Below, piece by piece: positions 25,388 to 34,228 of a stretch of DNA of 64,000 bases. The stretch covers positions 1,550,001-1,614,000 of the forward strand of contig NZ_CP051144.1 in the NCBI RefSeq assembly GCF_012317385.1, read 5' to 3'. The notes beneath the pieces were generated by a model. That model was given only the letters and a program-made list of their open reading frames with translations, was not told the origin of the DNA and ran no database searches. Within the stretch, counting starts at the first letter, position 1; each line of letters starts with the position of its first letter. A program made the translations under genes and the position numbers. This stretch comes from Romboutsia sp. CE17. GTDB lineage: Bacteria; Bacillota; Clostridia; Peptostreptococcales; Peptostreptococcaceae.

Positions 25388-25891
25388 TTAAGCTTTAAGT
25401 CTTCCTCTTAATTCATAAACATCTGCTGCTTCTCTTACAAATGCCGCATTTACTTTACATCCATATTGATTTTCTAATTCATCTGCTATTGCATATAATT
25501 CTTCTTTAGTTGATCTATATGGTCTTAATGCATTATATATTTCAAGTATTCTCTTATCTGGAACGGCTATAAGTTCTGCAGCTCTTCTTAAGTTTCCAGC
25601 AAAAGCATCTCTACCTACTGATTCAGCAACTTGAGCTTGCATTTCTAAAGTTTCTGGAGATATTCTCATATCTTCAGATTTTAATTCTCCTGATATTACT
25701 TTCTCTAAAGTTAAATCAGAAAGTTTCATCCCTGATTGAGATCTTATTTGATCAGGTATTTTTTCTCCTAAAGGATAATTTTCTTTAGTTATCTTATCTG
25801 TGCAACACTCTTTTTTATTGGTTACACTCTCTTTCTCCATATTTTTTAAAACTTCTTCAACTATTTGTTTTATTAATACTTCTTGGTTCAT
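25388..25891 (-). CDS. pduE: Diol dehydratase small subunit PduE
   Basis: This 167-aa gamma subunit belongs to the coenzyme-B12-dependent diol dehydratase. The conserved C-terminal half includes RAAELIAVPDKRILEIYNAL and the ELRGRL end. The first 20 residues (MNQEVLIKQIVEEVLKNMEK) form an encapsulation-like helix, followed by a short Cys-containing linker (KKECCTDK). The start at 25891 follows GGGGGTGAG. Subunits D and E overlap closely in order with PduC, as expected for a co-translated heterotrimer. Confidence 0.94.
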   Translation of the reverse strand: MNQEVLIKQIVEEVLKNMEKESVTNKKECCTDKITKENYPLGEKIPDQIRSQSGMKLSDLTLEKVISGELKSEDMRISPETLEMQAQVAESVGRDAFAGNLRRAAELIAVPDKRILEIYNALRPYRSTKEELYAIADELENQYGCKVNAAFVREAADVYELRGRLKA

Positions 25892-25906
25892 AGTCTCACC
25901 CCCGAT

Positions 25907-26575
25907 TTATTTAAACTCAATTTTTAATTCTTGAGGTTTTTTATTTCTATCAGCATATTCTGTTTCTTTTATATGAAGTAATGCTGCTATTGCCTGATAT
26001 TTTGGTCTAGCCATTTGGTCATTTTTAACTGGAACTGGTGTTGGAGATTCATTTTTAGCATATTTAGCAGCATTTTTACCTATAGCTCTATATGTATCTA
26101 AATCTATAAGTGGAGCTTGAGAGAATAATTCTAAGTTACTTAATGGGAGTAAATCCTTTTGATGAATTACTGTAGTACCTTTAGATTGTATTCCTATACC
26201 TACTCCTGACCCACTAAGTTCTGCAGCGTCATGAGCTATAAAGCAAACATCTGAAGTTCTATATATTTTTACAAATCTATAACTTAAACCTTCTTCTTCT
26301 ATACCAGCTATAATTTCTTTTAATACCTTAGCATGCTCTGTACCTATTATTGTTTTAGTTTGATAAACACCAAATGCTGGTGCTAAACCTATAACAACTT
26401 CATCCGCTCTATTACTAGGTACAAATTCTCCTACTTCAGTTACAACTAAAGAATTTACTTCTGATGATATTTCTTCTTTTTTAACAGTTTTAACTGGCTC
26501 ACTATTTTTTTCTCCTGCCATTTCTTTTAAAACTTCTTCTATAACACTTTTTAACATTCTTTCATCTATAGCCAT
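25907..26575 (-). CDS. pduD: Diol dehydratase medium subunit PduD
   Basis: This 222-aa beta subunit contacts the adenosylcobalamin cofactor with PduC. The conserved core includes [18 protein letters not shown] and [21 protein letters not shown] 26575 is selected because AGAGGTGAG precedes it; the longer frame overlaps the pduC end. The first 18 residues ([18 protein letters not shown]) match the PduD-type encapsulation peptide, followed by a Lys/Glu-rich linker. In Salmonella this extension targets the whole dehydratase to the lumen. Confidence 0.95.
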   Translation of the reverse strand: MAIDERMLKSVIEEVLKEMAGEKNSEPVKTVKKEEISSEVNSLVVTEVGEFVPSNRADEVVIGLAPAFGVYQTKTIIGTEHAKVLKEIIAGIEEEGLSYRFVKIYRTSDVCFIAHDAAELSGSGVGIGIQSKGTTVIHQKDLLPLSNLELFSQAPLIDLDTYRAIGKNAAKYAKNESPTPVPVKNDQMARPKYQAIAALLHIKETEYADRNKKPQELKIEFK

Positions 26576-26591
26576 TTTTCTCACCTCTTTC

Positions 26592-28253
26592 TTAATAATC
26601 TTCTGGACTCTTAGCATTTATTATATTTTTAATTTCTTCCCATCTTTCACCCTCAACTTGATAACCAGTTTTTGGTCCATGATAAGTATTTGGACAGTTT
26701 ACGGCACTGTATACTTTAAAGTCTTTATCAAGTATAGCTGCTGTATGTAAGTAATCTCCTGCTACTTTTTGCTTAGATAATCTAAATACGCTGTTTGCAA
26801 CATCTTCAAATCCTGCTTTGTGAAGAGCTTTTATTATATCTACTCCAGTAACTCCTCTAGCCATCATTTCTTCTGCAGCTTTTAAATCTTCAACTACATT
26901 TCTATCTGGCATGTCTTTACTTCCGTGAGCATAAGTTGCTGCTTCAACTTCTTCATCTGTTATTTCTGTAAGGCCAAGTTCTTTAAATAATCCTTGAATT
27001 GCTCTTGCAGCTTTATTTCTTACTCTTACTACATCTTCTTCAGTTACAGGTCTAAGACCACAATCTATTTTTAAATCTCTTTGGATTATATTCCAATCAT
27101 CATAATCATCTGCATCCCAGTTAGAACCAGCAAACATATTGTCATAGTTTGGAGTTGCACTATATCCAGAACATATAAAGTCTGTTCCTGGTACCATTTG
27201 CATTAATGATCGAGCAACTCTTCTTAAATCAGAGTGAGTAAATGTCTGGTCATTACTTGATGCACACTCAAGATCAAGCATTGCAGCTATTAAGTTTTCA
27301 GCAAGTATTGCTCTTACACCACTAGGAACCCCCGCAGGTACTCCAACACAACTTACTGATCCATTTTGTATACCTTGAACTCCACAACCTTTAGTTACAT
27401 ATAAGCATCTAGCTTCTAAATAAAGCATTGATTTACCATCAGCATAACCCATTTGAACTTCAGAACCAGTTCCTGATGTAAATCTCATTTTTAATCCTCT
27501 TGAAGCATAAGAAGATGCTAAAAATCCTTTTGACCAAGGAGTATCATCTCCATCCATAAATACTGGCTCAGTTCCATATACAGAAACTGTTTCTGCATAA
27601 GCAGTAAAGCCTTTCATACCTAATTCAAGCTCTGTTGCTTCTTCAACAGCACATTGAGTAAGTATACCTGGTCTACCAACTTGAGCACCCACCATTATAG
27701 CAAGTGCATTAAATGGAGCGTATCTAACTATACCAACTGTAGTTTCTTGTTCATCAAATCCTCTAAGTGCAGCTTCCGCAGCATCTGCAGCTATTTGTAT
27801 TGGGTTATCTTTTACATTTGTGACGTGACACTGATTGGATGGTCTTTGTCTAGCTCTCATTTTAGTCATGGACATCATCATCTCAAGAACATTCATTTGA
27901 GATACGACTTCAACTATTTTAGCTGGAGTCATTGCCGTAGTTAAACCTACGATTTCACTTCTTGGTACATTTATATCAACAAGCATTCTTGCTAATTGTA
28001 AAGAATCCATTTTCATAACTTCTTCAGCTTTCTCTAAGTTGATAGCATGATCTGCTATAAAGTAGTCTAACATATCAAAATCTTTTCTTGCTTTTCCATC
28101 TAATTCTACTACAACTCCATTTTCTAATCTTATACTTGGAGTTGGATCATTTGGCCCTTCCATTGCTATTAAACCAACCTCTGGCCACTCTTTTACGAAA
28201 CCATCTTGGTTTACTGGTCTATTTGCTAAAACTTCAAAACGTTTAGATTTCAA
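26592..28253 (-). CDS. pduC: Coenzyme-B12-dependent propanediol dehydratase large subunit PduC
   Basis: This 553-aa catalytic subunit of the radical enzyme converts 1,2-propanediol to propionaldehyde; some family members prefer glycerol and make 3-hydroxypropionaldehyde. Highly conserved segments include [49 protein letters not shown] and [15 protein letters not shown]. The TTG at 28253 is chosen over the GTG at 28262 because AGAGGAG is then eight bases upstream and the protein begins [10 protein letters not shown], as in known PduC. The sequence does not by itself decide diol versus glycerol preference; the neighbouring PduP, PduL and shell favour diol degradation. Confidence 0.96.
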   Translation of the reverse strand: MKSKRFEVLANRPVNQDGFVKEWPEVGLIAMEGPNDPTPSIRLENGVVVELDGKARKDFDMLDYFIADHAINLEKAEEVMKMDSLQLARMLVDINVPRSEIVGLTTAMTPAKIVEVVSQMNVLEMMMSMTKMRARQRPSNQCHVTNVKDNPIQIAADAAEAALRGFDEQETTVGIVRYAPFNALAIMVGAQVGRPGILTQCAVEEATELELGMKGFTAYAETVSVYGTEPVFMDGDDTPWSKGFLASSYASRGLKMRFTSGTGSEVQMGYADGKSMLYLEARCLYVTKGCGVQGIQNGSVSCVGVPAGVPSGVRAILAENLIAAMLDLECASSNDQTFTHSDLRRVARSLMQMVPGTDFICSGYSATPNYDNMFAGSNWDADDYDDWNIIQRDLKIDCGLRPVTEEDVVRVRNKAARAIQGLFKELGLTEITDEEVEAATYAHGSKDMPDRNVVEDLKAAEEMMARGVTGVDIIKALHKAGFEDVANSVFRLSKQKVAGDYLHTAAILDKDFKVYSAVNCPNTYHGPKTGYQVEGERWEEIKNIINAKSPEDY

Positions 28254-28280
28254 AATACTCACTCCTCTCTAATATATTTT

Positions 28281-29099
28281 TTATATGTATGGTACTGTTG
28301 ATGATTTCATCTCATCATTACTTAAAGTTCCTAATACTTGTTTTCCAACTTCTCTAGCAGCAATTATTGCTTGTCTTACTGCTCCTGAATCTCCTGAGAA
28401 TGTAAGTATTACCTCATTTGAATAGCTTGTTCCACCATTTCCTGGTGTAGAATATCCAACTATATCTACATTAGCAGCCTTTACTGCAGTATCTGCAAGT
28501 AATACACCTATTGCAGCTGGAGCTCCAACAGTTATACCAAAAGATTTTCCTATTGGTGCACCGAATGCCTTATTTAATGCATAACTAGCTCTTGCAGTGT
28601 ATTGAAATTCTAAATGACCTACACTTGTTCCATACACATCACCGAATGTTCTATTTAATTCCTTTAATGTTACTTCAACAGCTCTTCTTGCATCTGAAAC
28701 ATCTTCTGCTCCAAATATAATTAAAGAACCATGTCCAGCTCCACCTTTTGTGTCTCTTGGAAGTTCTATTAATAATATTTCACTATTAGTAGCTTTTACA
28801 GCTTCATCAGCAGCAAATATATGTGGTCCAGCACCTGTTCTACCACCAACTATACCAATTGATCTAAATTTCTTATCTATATTCATTAATTCATGTAAAT
28901 TATAATCTACATTAGCTATTACTAATCCTATAGTATCCCCTATTGCAGTTCCAACAAATTCAGTAAGTCCACATCCTGAAGAACAAAATCCTGAACCTTC
29001 CTCAACTTGTGAGTCTTCAGTTATAGGTTCTTCGGCTGGAGTATCCCCCATCTTCTTCATAACTTGATCCATTATTTTTGCCATTAAATCTTCATTCAT
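28281..29099 (-). CDS. pduB: BMC tandem shell protein PduB
   Basis: This 272-aa protein has two BMC domains that form trimers with a gated pore and is a major facet protein. The first domain begins near GLTEFVGTAIGDTIGLVIAN and the second near IGKSFGITVGAPAAIGVLL. The N-terminal 18 residues (NEDLMAKIMDQVMKKMGD) are an amphipathic helix that, in Salmonella PduB, tethers cargo to the shell. A Cys pair (FCSSGCGL) precedes the first domain. The start follows GGAGG eight bases upstream. Confidence 0.94.
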   Translation of the reverse strand: MNEDLMAKIMDQVMKKMGDTPAEEPITEDSQVEEGSGFCSSGCGLTEFVGTAIGDTIGLVIANVDYNLHELMNIDKKFRSIGIVGGRTGAGPHIFAADEAVKATNSEILLIELPRDTKGGAGHGSLIIFGAEDVSDARRAVEVTLKELNRTFGDVYGTSVGHLEFQYTARASYALNKAFGAPIGKSFGITVGAPAAIGVLLADTAVKAANVDIVGYSTPGNGGTSYSNEVILTFSGDSGAVRQAIIAAREVGKQVLGTLSNDEMKSSTVPYI

Positions 29100-29120
29100 A
29101 TTTTTTACCTCCTAATAACC

Positions 29121-29399
29121 CTAAAATTCTTTTGGTAATATTTTTTCAACATCAGTGTGTGGTCTTGGTATTACATGTATTGAAACAACTTCTCCAACTT
29201 TTTCTGCAGCAACTGCTCCTGCGTCAACTGAAGCTTTTACTGCTCCAACATCTCCTCTTACCATAACAGTAACAAGACCTGAACCTATTTTTTCATATCC
29301 TACTAAATTAACATTAGCAGATTTAACCATTGCATCTGCAGCTTCTATTGCCCCTACTAATCCTTTAGTTTCTATCATACCTAGAGCTTCTTTTTGCAT
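29121..29399 (-). CDS. pduA: BMC hexameric shell protein PduA
   Basis: This first gene of the operon encodes a 92-aa BMC protein that forms hexamers with the small pore that lets diol in. The pore loop KIGSGLVTV and the edge motif [15 protein letters not shown] are present. It is nearly identical to PduJ at 22251-22529. AAGGGGG lies four bases before the ATG at 29399. The upstream intergenic region holds the operon promoter. Confidence 0.93.
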   Translation of the reverse strand: MQKEALGMIETKGLVGAIEAADAMVKSANVNLVGYEKIGSGLVTVMVRGDVGAVKASVDAGAVAAEKVGEVVSIHVIPRPHTDVEKILPKEF

Positions 29400-29781
29400 G
29401 GTTCCCCCTTCCTAGGATCATTACTTTTAAAATCCTAAATCTAATTATCTGTACATGCATATATTTTTCACATACATCTTAGTTAAATTCTATCCTACTT
29501 AAATAGTAATTTTTTAATATATAGATGCAATTTTCAATCCTATTTTATATACAAATAACTAAAATTTACCCTTGAAATCTAACCCTAACTGTGTTTTTAT
29601 TTCAAATTGTTATTTATTTACTCATTTTAAGTTTATAAATATATAATTTAGTATTTTGATATTAAATCAAATACACATTTTGGGTATATGAGTGCAAATT
29701 TTTGTTATTTTCATTTTTAATTTAAGTATTCAACTATAATGATTATATAAAAATTTGATATAGGCTTATGGAGGAATCATA
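29400..29781. promoter_or_regulatory. Divergent regulatory region between pduA and pduQ
   Basis: The pduQ side has TATAAT at 29735-29740 with no good -35 box. The pduA side offers only a weak GATAAT (29443-29448, minus strand). Both promoters thus look activator-dependent, consistent with the AraC-type response regulator encoded downstream. Two similar plus-strand tracts, CAAATTGTTATTT near 29603 and CAAATTTTTGTTATTTT near 29694, could be binding sites, but this is speculative. No gene is present. Confidence 0.5.
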
Positions 29782-30924
29782 ATGAATAATAATAGATACT
29801 TTTATATCACCCCTAAGATTTCCTATGGTGAAGAATCTCTTTCATCATTAAAAAATTTTGGATTTACTAAGGTATGTATTGCTACAGATAAATTTATGAT
29901 TGAAAGTAAATTAATAAATAAAGTTACAAATATCTTAGATGAAAATAATATAGATTATCATATTTTTGATGAAATAACTCCTGACCCATCTACTGAAGTT
30001 ATACAAACAGGACTTTCTCATATAGTGAATCTAAAACCTAATGCATTAATTGCAGTTGGAGGTGGGTCTGTAATTGATGCTGCAAAAGCTATAATGTACT
30101 TTTGTATACAACTTAAGAAAAACTTTATTGAGGAAAATAAAATAGATAAACCTTATTTTATAGCTATACCAACAACTGCCGGTACCGGTTCAGAAGTCAC
30201 TAATTTTTCAGTTATAACAGATAGTAAAAATAAAACTAAAATCCCACTAGTAGATGATATTATGCTTCCTGATGAAGCAATTCTAGACCCAATATTAACT
30301 ATTACTGTTCCTCCAAATGTTACTTCTTTTACTGCAATGGATGTATTAACTCATGCCATTGAGAGTTATATATCTATAAACCAAAATATATTTTCTCAAA
30401 TGTACGCTTTAAAAGCTATAAAATTAATATCTTCTAATCTTTTAAAATGTTATCATAACTTAGGTAATCTGGAATATAGAAATAACTTACAAATAGCATC
30501 TTGTATGGCAGGTATATCTTTTAATAGTGCAGGTCTTGGAATAACACATAGTATTTCTCATAGCTTAGGTTCTGCCTTTCATTTACCACATGGGCTTTGT
30601 AATGCTATAGTTTTACCTTACATAATAGAGTTTAATGGTAATGACATGAATACTTGTAAAAAGTATATAAATATTTTAGATGCTATGGGAGCATATAATG
30701 TTGAGTTAGAAAAAGCACCAATAATTCTAAAAAGTATTATTTTAGAACTTAATAGAAAGTTAAATATACCCCTTAATCTAAAAGCTTTAAATATTAATAA
30801 AAATGAATTCGAAAGTATTACAAAAACACTAGCTATTATAGCTTACAAAGATATTTGTACATCTACTAATCCTGTTAAAGTTACTGTTAATGATTTAGAG
30901 TCGTTAATAAAATCCTTATATTAA
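29782..30924 (+). CDS. pduQ: Iron-dependent alcohol dehydrogenase, PduQ-type
   Basis: This 380-aa type III alcohol dehydrogenase reduces propionaldehyde to 1-propanol and regenerates NAD+ for PduP. The NAD-binding motif is AVGGGSVIDAAKA, the TTAGTGSEVTNF loop is conserved, and the metal ligands lie in DVLTHAIES and HSISHSLGSAFHLPHG. It is transcribed away from pduA rather than lying between pduP and pduS, as in enteric bacteria. ATG 29782 follows GGAGG. A terminator follows at once. Confidence 0.9.
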   Translation: MNNNRYFYITPKISYGEESLSSLKNFGFTKVCIATDKFMIESKLINKVTNILDENNIDYHIFDEITPDPSTEVIQTGLSHIVNLKPNALIAVGGGSVIDAAKAIMYFCIQLKKNFIEENKIDKPYFIAIPTTAGTGSEVTNFSVITDSKNKTKIPLVDDIMLPDEAILDPILTITVPPNVTSFTAMDVLTHAIESYISINQNIFSQMYALKAIKLISSNLLKCYHNLGNLEYRNNLQIASCMAGISFNSAGLGITHSISHSLGSAFHLPHGLCNAIVLPYIIEFNGNDMNTCKKYINILDAMGAYNVELEKAPIILKSIILELNRKLNIPLNLKALNINKNEFESITKTLAIIAYKDICTSTNPVKVTVNDLESLIKSLY

Positions 30925-30928
30925 AAAC

Positions 30929-30966
30929 AAAAATGTCGTTGTTATCCAAGCAACAACGACATTTTC
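30929..30966. terminator. Terminator between pduQ and the response regulator
   Basis: AAAATGTCGTTGTT and AACAACGACATTTT form a perfect 14-bp stem with an eight-base loop, flanked by A and T tracts, serving two convergent genes. Confidence 0.85.
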
Positions 30967-30969
30967 ATT

Positions 30970-32034
30970 TTATACTGATTTTATATAATTTTCTGATTTA
31001 TTTAAGTGGGATTCTCTATACTCACTTGGAGTTATTCCAACTTTTTTCTTGAATACTTTACTAAAATAATTTGACTTACTATAACTAAGTTCAATAGCTA
31101 TATTTGAAATAGGGATATTTTCATCTTCTAGCATTTCCTTTGCTATTTCTATCCTTCTATCAGTTAAGTAAGTTATAAAATTTACCCCAGTTTCTTTTTT
31201 GAAAATTTTACTTAAATAATGAGGACTAAGATTAACATAGTTTGATGCATCATCTAAAGTAATATTTTTATTTATGTTTCTTTCTATGTAATTTAAAGTT
31301 TCTTTTACATAATTGTTCGTTGTATACTCATTTTTTAGCATAGAATCGAATATATGATTAATTATTATGGTTAATTCATTTATTAAATTCTTTCTTAAAA
31401 AACAATTATAATAATCTTTATTTATTAAATCAATTTTACTTGATATATCTTTATCTGAATATATATTTTGACTTTTACATATATTCTCAATGCCTTCAAA
31501 AAATTTGCTTAAATCCTCTTTTATAAATTGTTCGCTACCATTATTACTAAGAATCTCTAAATATTCTTTAATGATATTTATACTTTCTTTGTATGAATTA
31601 TTTATAATATGTTTTTTTAATTTGCTAATATATGACTCATAGTACTTTTGTCTAGTTATCTTATTTTTATTATTTAGTATTTTTCTTATTATTGATCTAA
31701 TCTTTTGAGGTCTTACTGGTTTTACAAAATATTTATTTATATTCAAGTCTATCACTATATTTTTTATAGATAAATCATCACAAGCAGTAGTTACTACTAT
31801 ATTCGAGTCTATAATTTTTGATTTTATGTACCTGCATAAATTAATACCATTAATCCCTGGTATATTTAAATCTAAAAATATTATGTCTATATCATATTCA
31901 TTAACAATATTTTTTGCATCTATACCATTTTCAGCTTCTAAAACTTGTACATTTTCTTTAAGCTCTTCTTTAATAATAGATTTTAAACCTTCCCTAGAAA
32001 AGTATTCATCATCAACAACTAATATATTATACAT
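30970..32034 (-). CDS. AraC-type response regulator of the pdu locus
   Basis: This 354-aa regulator has a receiver domain (acidic VVDDE, phosphoacceptor in IIFLDLNIPG, Lys in FVKPVRP) and a C-terminal AraC-type double helix-turn-helix (DDASNYVNLSPHYLSKIFKK, then ISNIAIELSYSKSNYFSKVF). A connecting segment of about 130 residues has no recognised domain. ATG 32034 is chosen because AAGGAGG precedes it; the gene overlaps the kinase stop by eight bases. In related Firmicutes the PocR-kinase/AraC pair activates pdu or eut genes, and the adjacent convergent pduQ supports this here. Confidence 0.9.
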   Translation of the reverse strand: MYNILVVDDEYFSREGLKSIIKEELKENVQVLEAENGIDAKNIVNEYDIDIIFLDLNIPGINGINLCRYIKSKIIDSNIVVTTACDDLSIKNIVIDLNINKYFVKPVRPQKIRSIIRKILNNKNKITRQKYYESYISKLKKHIINNSYKESINIIKEYLEILSNNGSEQFIKEDLSKFFEGIENICKSQNIYSDKDISSKIDLINKDYYNCFLRKNLINELTIIINHIFDSMLKNEYTTNNYVKETLNYIERNINKNITLDDASNYVNLSPHYLSKIFKKETGVNFITYLTDRRIEIAKEMLEDENIPISNIAIELSYSKSNYFSKVFKKKVGITPSEYRESHLNKSENYIKSV

Positions 32035-33268
32035 ATACAACCTCCTTAGTCAAAGGCAACATTATCCTTACTAAAGTTCCTTCTCCTTCTAGATTTGTAC
32101 TATGTATTTGCAATTCATATTCTTCTCCATATAAATATTTTAATCTTCTATTTATATTATATAAACCTATACAGTCTTTATTTTTAAAGTATTCTGTTCC
32201 ACCTAATATATTATCTATTTTATTTTTATTTATTCCGTCTCCATCATCTTTAAGGTCTATTAATATCTTTCCATTTTCAATATATGCCTTTATATTAATT
32301 TTTCCACCCTTTATTCTTGGCTCTACTACATATTTAACAAAATTTTCGACTACTGGTTGTAAAATCATATATGGACATCTTATGTTATAAAATCTTTCAT
32401 CAACATCTATTAAGTATTCTAACCTATCCCCAAATCTAGTTTTTTGTATTTTGAGATAATTTTCTATATAACTTACTTCATCTTCTAAATATACTGTATT
32501 TGAATTATCTTTTTTTAAACTATACTTAATCATATCTGAAAAATTATATACAAATTCCTCTGTTTTATACGCTTTTTCTAATCTAGCCATATTAGCAATT
32601 GTATTAATAGAATTAAACATAAAATGAGAATTAATTTGATAATGTAAAGACTTTAACTCAGCTTCTTTCAAATCTCTTTCTAATTCTACTCTTTTATTTT
32701 CCTCTTCCATTAATTTAGTTGTTTTATTATTTAATTCTTCTTTTATTATATTTAAAAATTCACTATCTACCATGTATTTTGATATTTGATGTATTAAGTT
32801 AGCTGCATCTTCTATTTCTTTATAAGTTCTAGGTTGTATTTTTTCATACTCTTCTATAAGACCCTTATGTTTTCTCCAGTCTGTATCTCTTCCAAAATTG
32901 CCAATTCTACTATCATCATTGTCTTCTATTTTTGTTTGTCCACAAAGAATTGCTCCTACATAATTGTCCTCAATCATTATTGGGACTGCAAAATCATATA
33001 ATCCTGCATGACATTTGTAAATATGAGGTTTTCTACTTATTGCTGATTGAACTCCACCATATGCATCACATTGATAACACATCGATGACATTTTTTCATC
33101 TTTCCTAATAAGATTACAAAAACCCGTGAAATTGCTAGGTTTTGTAATAGGTTCTCCATTGTAATTTACCGTAATAGCTGATATTTTTGTAGCGTCTGAG
33201 AAACTGTCTTGTATGCTTTGTAATACTTTAACATCGATTAGTTTATCTAACTTAATCATCCCTATCAT
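32027..33268 (-). CDS. PocR-domain sensor histidine kinase
   Basis: This cytosolic kinase of about 413 aa has an N-terminal PocR sensory domain (residues about 8-170) with several Cys (GFCNLIRKD, MCYQCDAYGG, YKCHAG). PocR domains are known or inferred to bind short-chain diols. A coiled coil spans about 175-210. A LytS-type kinase core follows, with the phospho-His in LHYQINSHFMFNSINTIANM and an ATPase lid DGDGINKNK. There is no membrane segment. ATG 33268 is chosen because AGGGGCG precedes it. It lies upstream of, and overlaps, the response regulator. Confidence 0.9.
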   Translation of the reverse strand: MIGMIKLDKLIDVKVLQSIQDSFSDATKISAITVNYNGEPITKPSNFTGFCNLIRKDEKMSSMCYQCDAYGGVQSAISRKPHIYKCHAGLYDFAVPIMIEDNYVGAILCGQTKIEDNDDSRIGNFGRDTDWRKHKGLIEEYEKIQPRTYKEIEDAANLIHQISKYMVDSEFLNIIKEELNNKTTKLMEEENKRVELERDLKEAELKSLHYQINSHFMFNSINTIANMARLEKAYKTEEFVYNFSDMIKYSLKKDNSNTVYLEDEVSYIENYLKIQKTRFGDRLEYLIDVDERFYNIRCPYMILQPVVENFVKYVVEPRIKGGKINIKAYIENGKILIDLKDDGDGINKNKIDNILGGTEYFKNKDCIGLYNINRRLKYLYGEEYELQIHSTNLEGEGTLVRIMLPLTKEVVYV

Positions 33269-33385
33269 AAACAACGCCCCTAACTTTTTTATTAAATCCC
33301 CAATTAAAAATTACTTTATTTAAATTTTAGCAGATTTTATTGTAGTATAATATTTTTTAATTTATAAAATAAAACAAATCCATTT

Positions 33386-33622
33386 TCAAAATGATATTTG
33401 TTTATGTTCTATATAAATACTATACCACAAGCAAAATGTAAATATAGTCCAAATTTTTCTTGAATTATCTTTATTTCCTTTTATATGTTCATCTAAAAGG
33501 TTTAGTACGTAACTTTTATCTATTATTTCTTCTACATTAGAGTTATTAATGTAAGTATTTAATAGAAATTTATGCCTATATATTATAAATTCTTTTGAAA
33601 TATAGTATTTAATGCTATATAA
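33386..33622 (-). pseudogene. asnB: C-terminal remnant of asparagine synthetase B
   Basis: On the minus strand an open stretch without a start codon or ribosome binding site encodes a tail of about 78 residues. It contains RHKFLLNTYINNS, IDKSYVLNLLDEHIKGNKDN and SRKIWTIFTFCLWYSIYIE, ending at TGA (33386-33388). This matches the last part of glutamine-hydrolysing asparagine synthetase, where a (Y)xxxLLxEHxxGxxDxSxxLW motif is conserved. Everything upstream, about 530 residues, is missing: an in-frame stop at 33623-33625 and the promoter of the next gene lie there. It is a relic of a deletion. Confidence 0.78.
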
Positions 33623-33656
33623 TTAAATAAATTATATATTTTACACCGGAGGAATC

Positions 33657-34193
33657 ATGACTAAAGAAACACATGCTAAAGGAGGCTATATATCTGCTCT
33701 AATTGCCCTCCCATTTATATATCAAAATTACTTACTTAAGTATAATATTTACTATAGAATTATTTTATTATTTATATATGTTTACTTCTCTTATTTTGGT
33801 TCTTTAATCCCTGATATAGATATGAGAGGTTCTTATATTAGTAAAAGATTTCCTATAATTTATAAAAAATTAGGCGAAAATCTTAGGCATAGAGGCTTTA
33901 CCCATAGTATTGTTTTTATTGGTATACTTTCTTTTTTAGGAAAATTACTAATGGAGTATAGTGATAACAATATTGTATTTTATTGTCTGAGTAGTGGTCT
34001 TATTATCGGTAGTATTTCTCATATATGCTTAGATTTAATAACAAAAGAAGGTGTTGAGCTTTTATATCCTATTACTATAAATTTTTCAATATTGTCAATA
34101 AGAACTAGTTCTAAACTTGAAAAAACGATTTGTAAATCATTAAATTTTATAATTATATTTTTATTAGGATATAGGTTTTACTTATTAATGTAA
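33657..34193 (+). CDS. YdjM-like (DUF457) membrane-bound metal-dependent hydrolase
   Basis: This 178-aa membrane protein has about four hydrophobic segments. The family motif is seen in GSLIPDIDMRGS and LRHRGFTHSIVF, with His and Asp likely to bind a metal, and a later SHICLDLITKEGV. Relatives include E. coli YdjM, a LexA-regulated inner membrane protein; the biochemical function is not established. The start at 33657 has GGAGG seven bases upstream. The gene is monocistronic, ending at a terminator shared with the convergent neighbour. Confidence 0.8.
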   Translation: MTKETHAKGGYISALIALPFIYQNYLLKYNIYYRIILLFIYVYFSYFGSLIPDIDMRGSYISKRFPIIYKKLGENLRHRGFTHSIVFIGILSFLGKLLMEYSDNNIVFYCLSSGLIIGSISHICLDLITKEGVELLYPITINFSILSIRTSSKLEKTICKSLNFIIIFLLGYRFYLLM

Positions 34194-34228
34194 ATAAGCA
34201 GTAGTTTGTACAACTACTGCTTATTTTT
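34192..34228. terminator. Bidirectional terminator
   Basis: AAATAAGCAGTAGTT and AACTACTGCTTATTT form a near-perfect stem that overlaps the stop codons of both convergent genes. Confidence 0.85.

Noticed and set aside
26592-28253. Glycyl-radical diol dehydratase
   Set aside because: The protein is a B12-dependent PduC with D and E subunits and PduGH reactivase, and no glycyl radical motif or activase gene is present.
29683-29687. GGGTAT in the pduA-pduQ region as a sigma-B -10 element
   Set aside because: No GTTTAA-like box 12-14 bases upstream; the match is fortuitous.
30970-32034. Ethanolamine-utilisation regulator of the EutV type
   Set aside because: The C-terminus is an AraC-type double HTH and not an ANTAR RNA-binding domain, and no EutV-type dual hairpins are visible in the locus.
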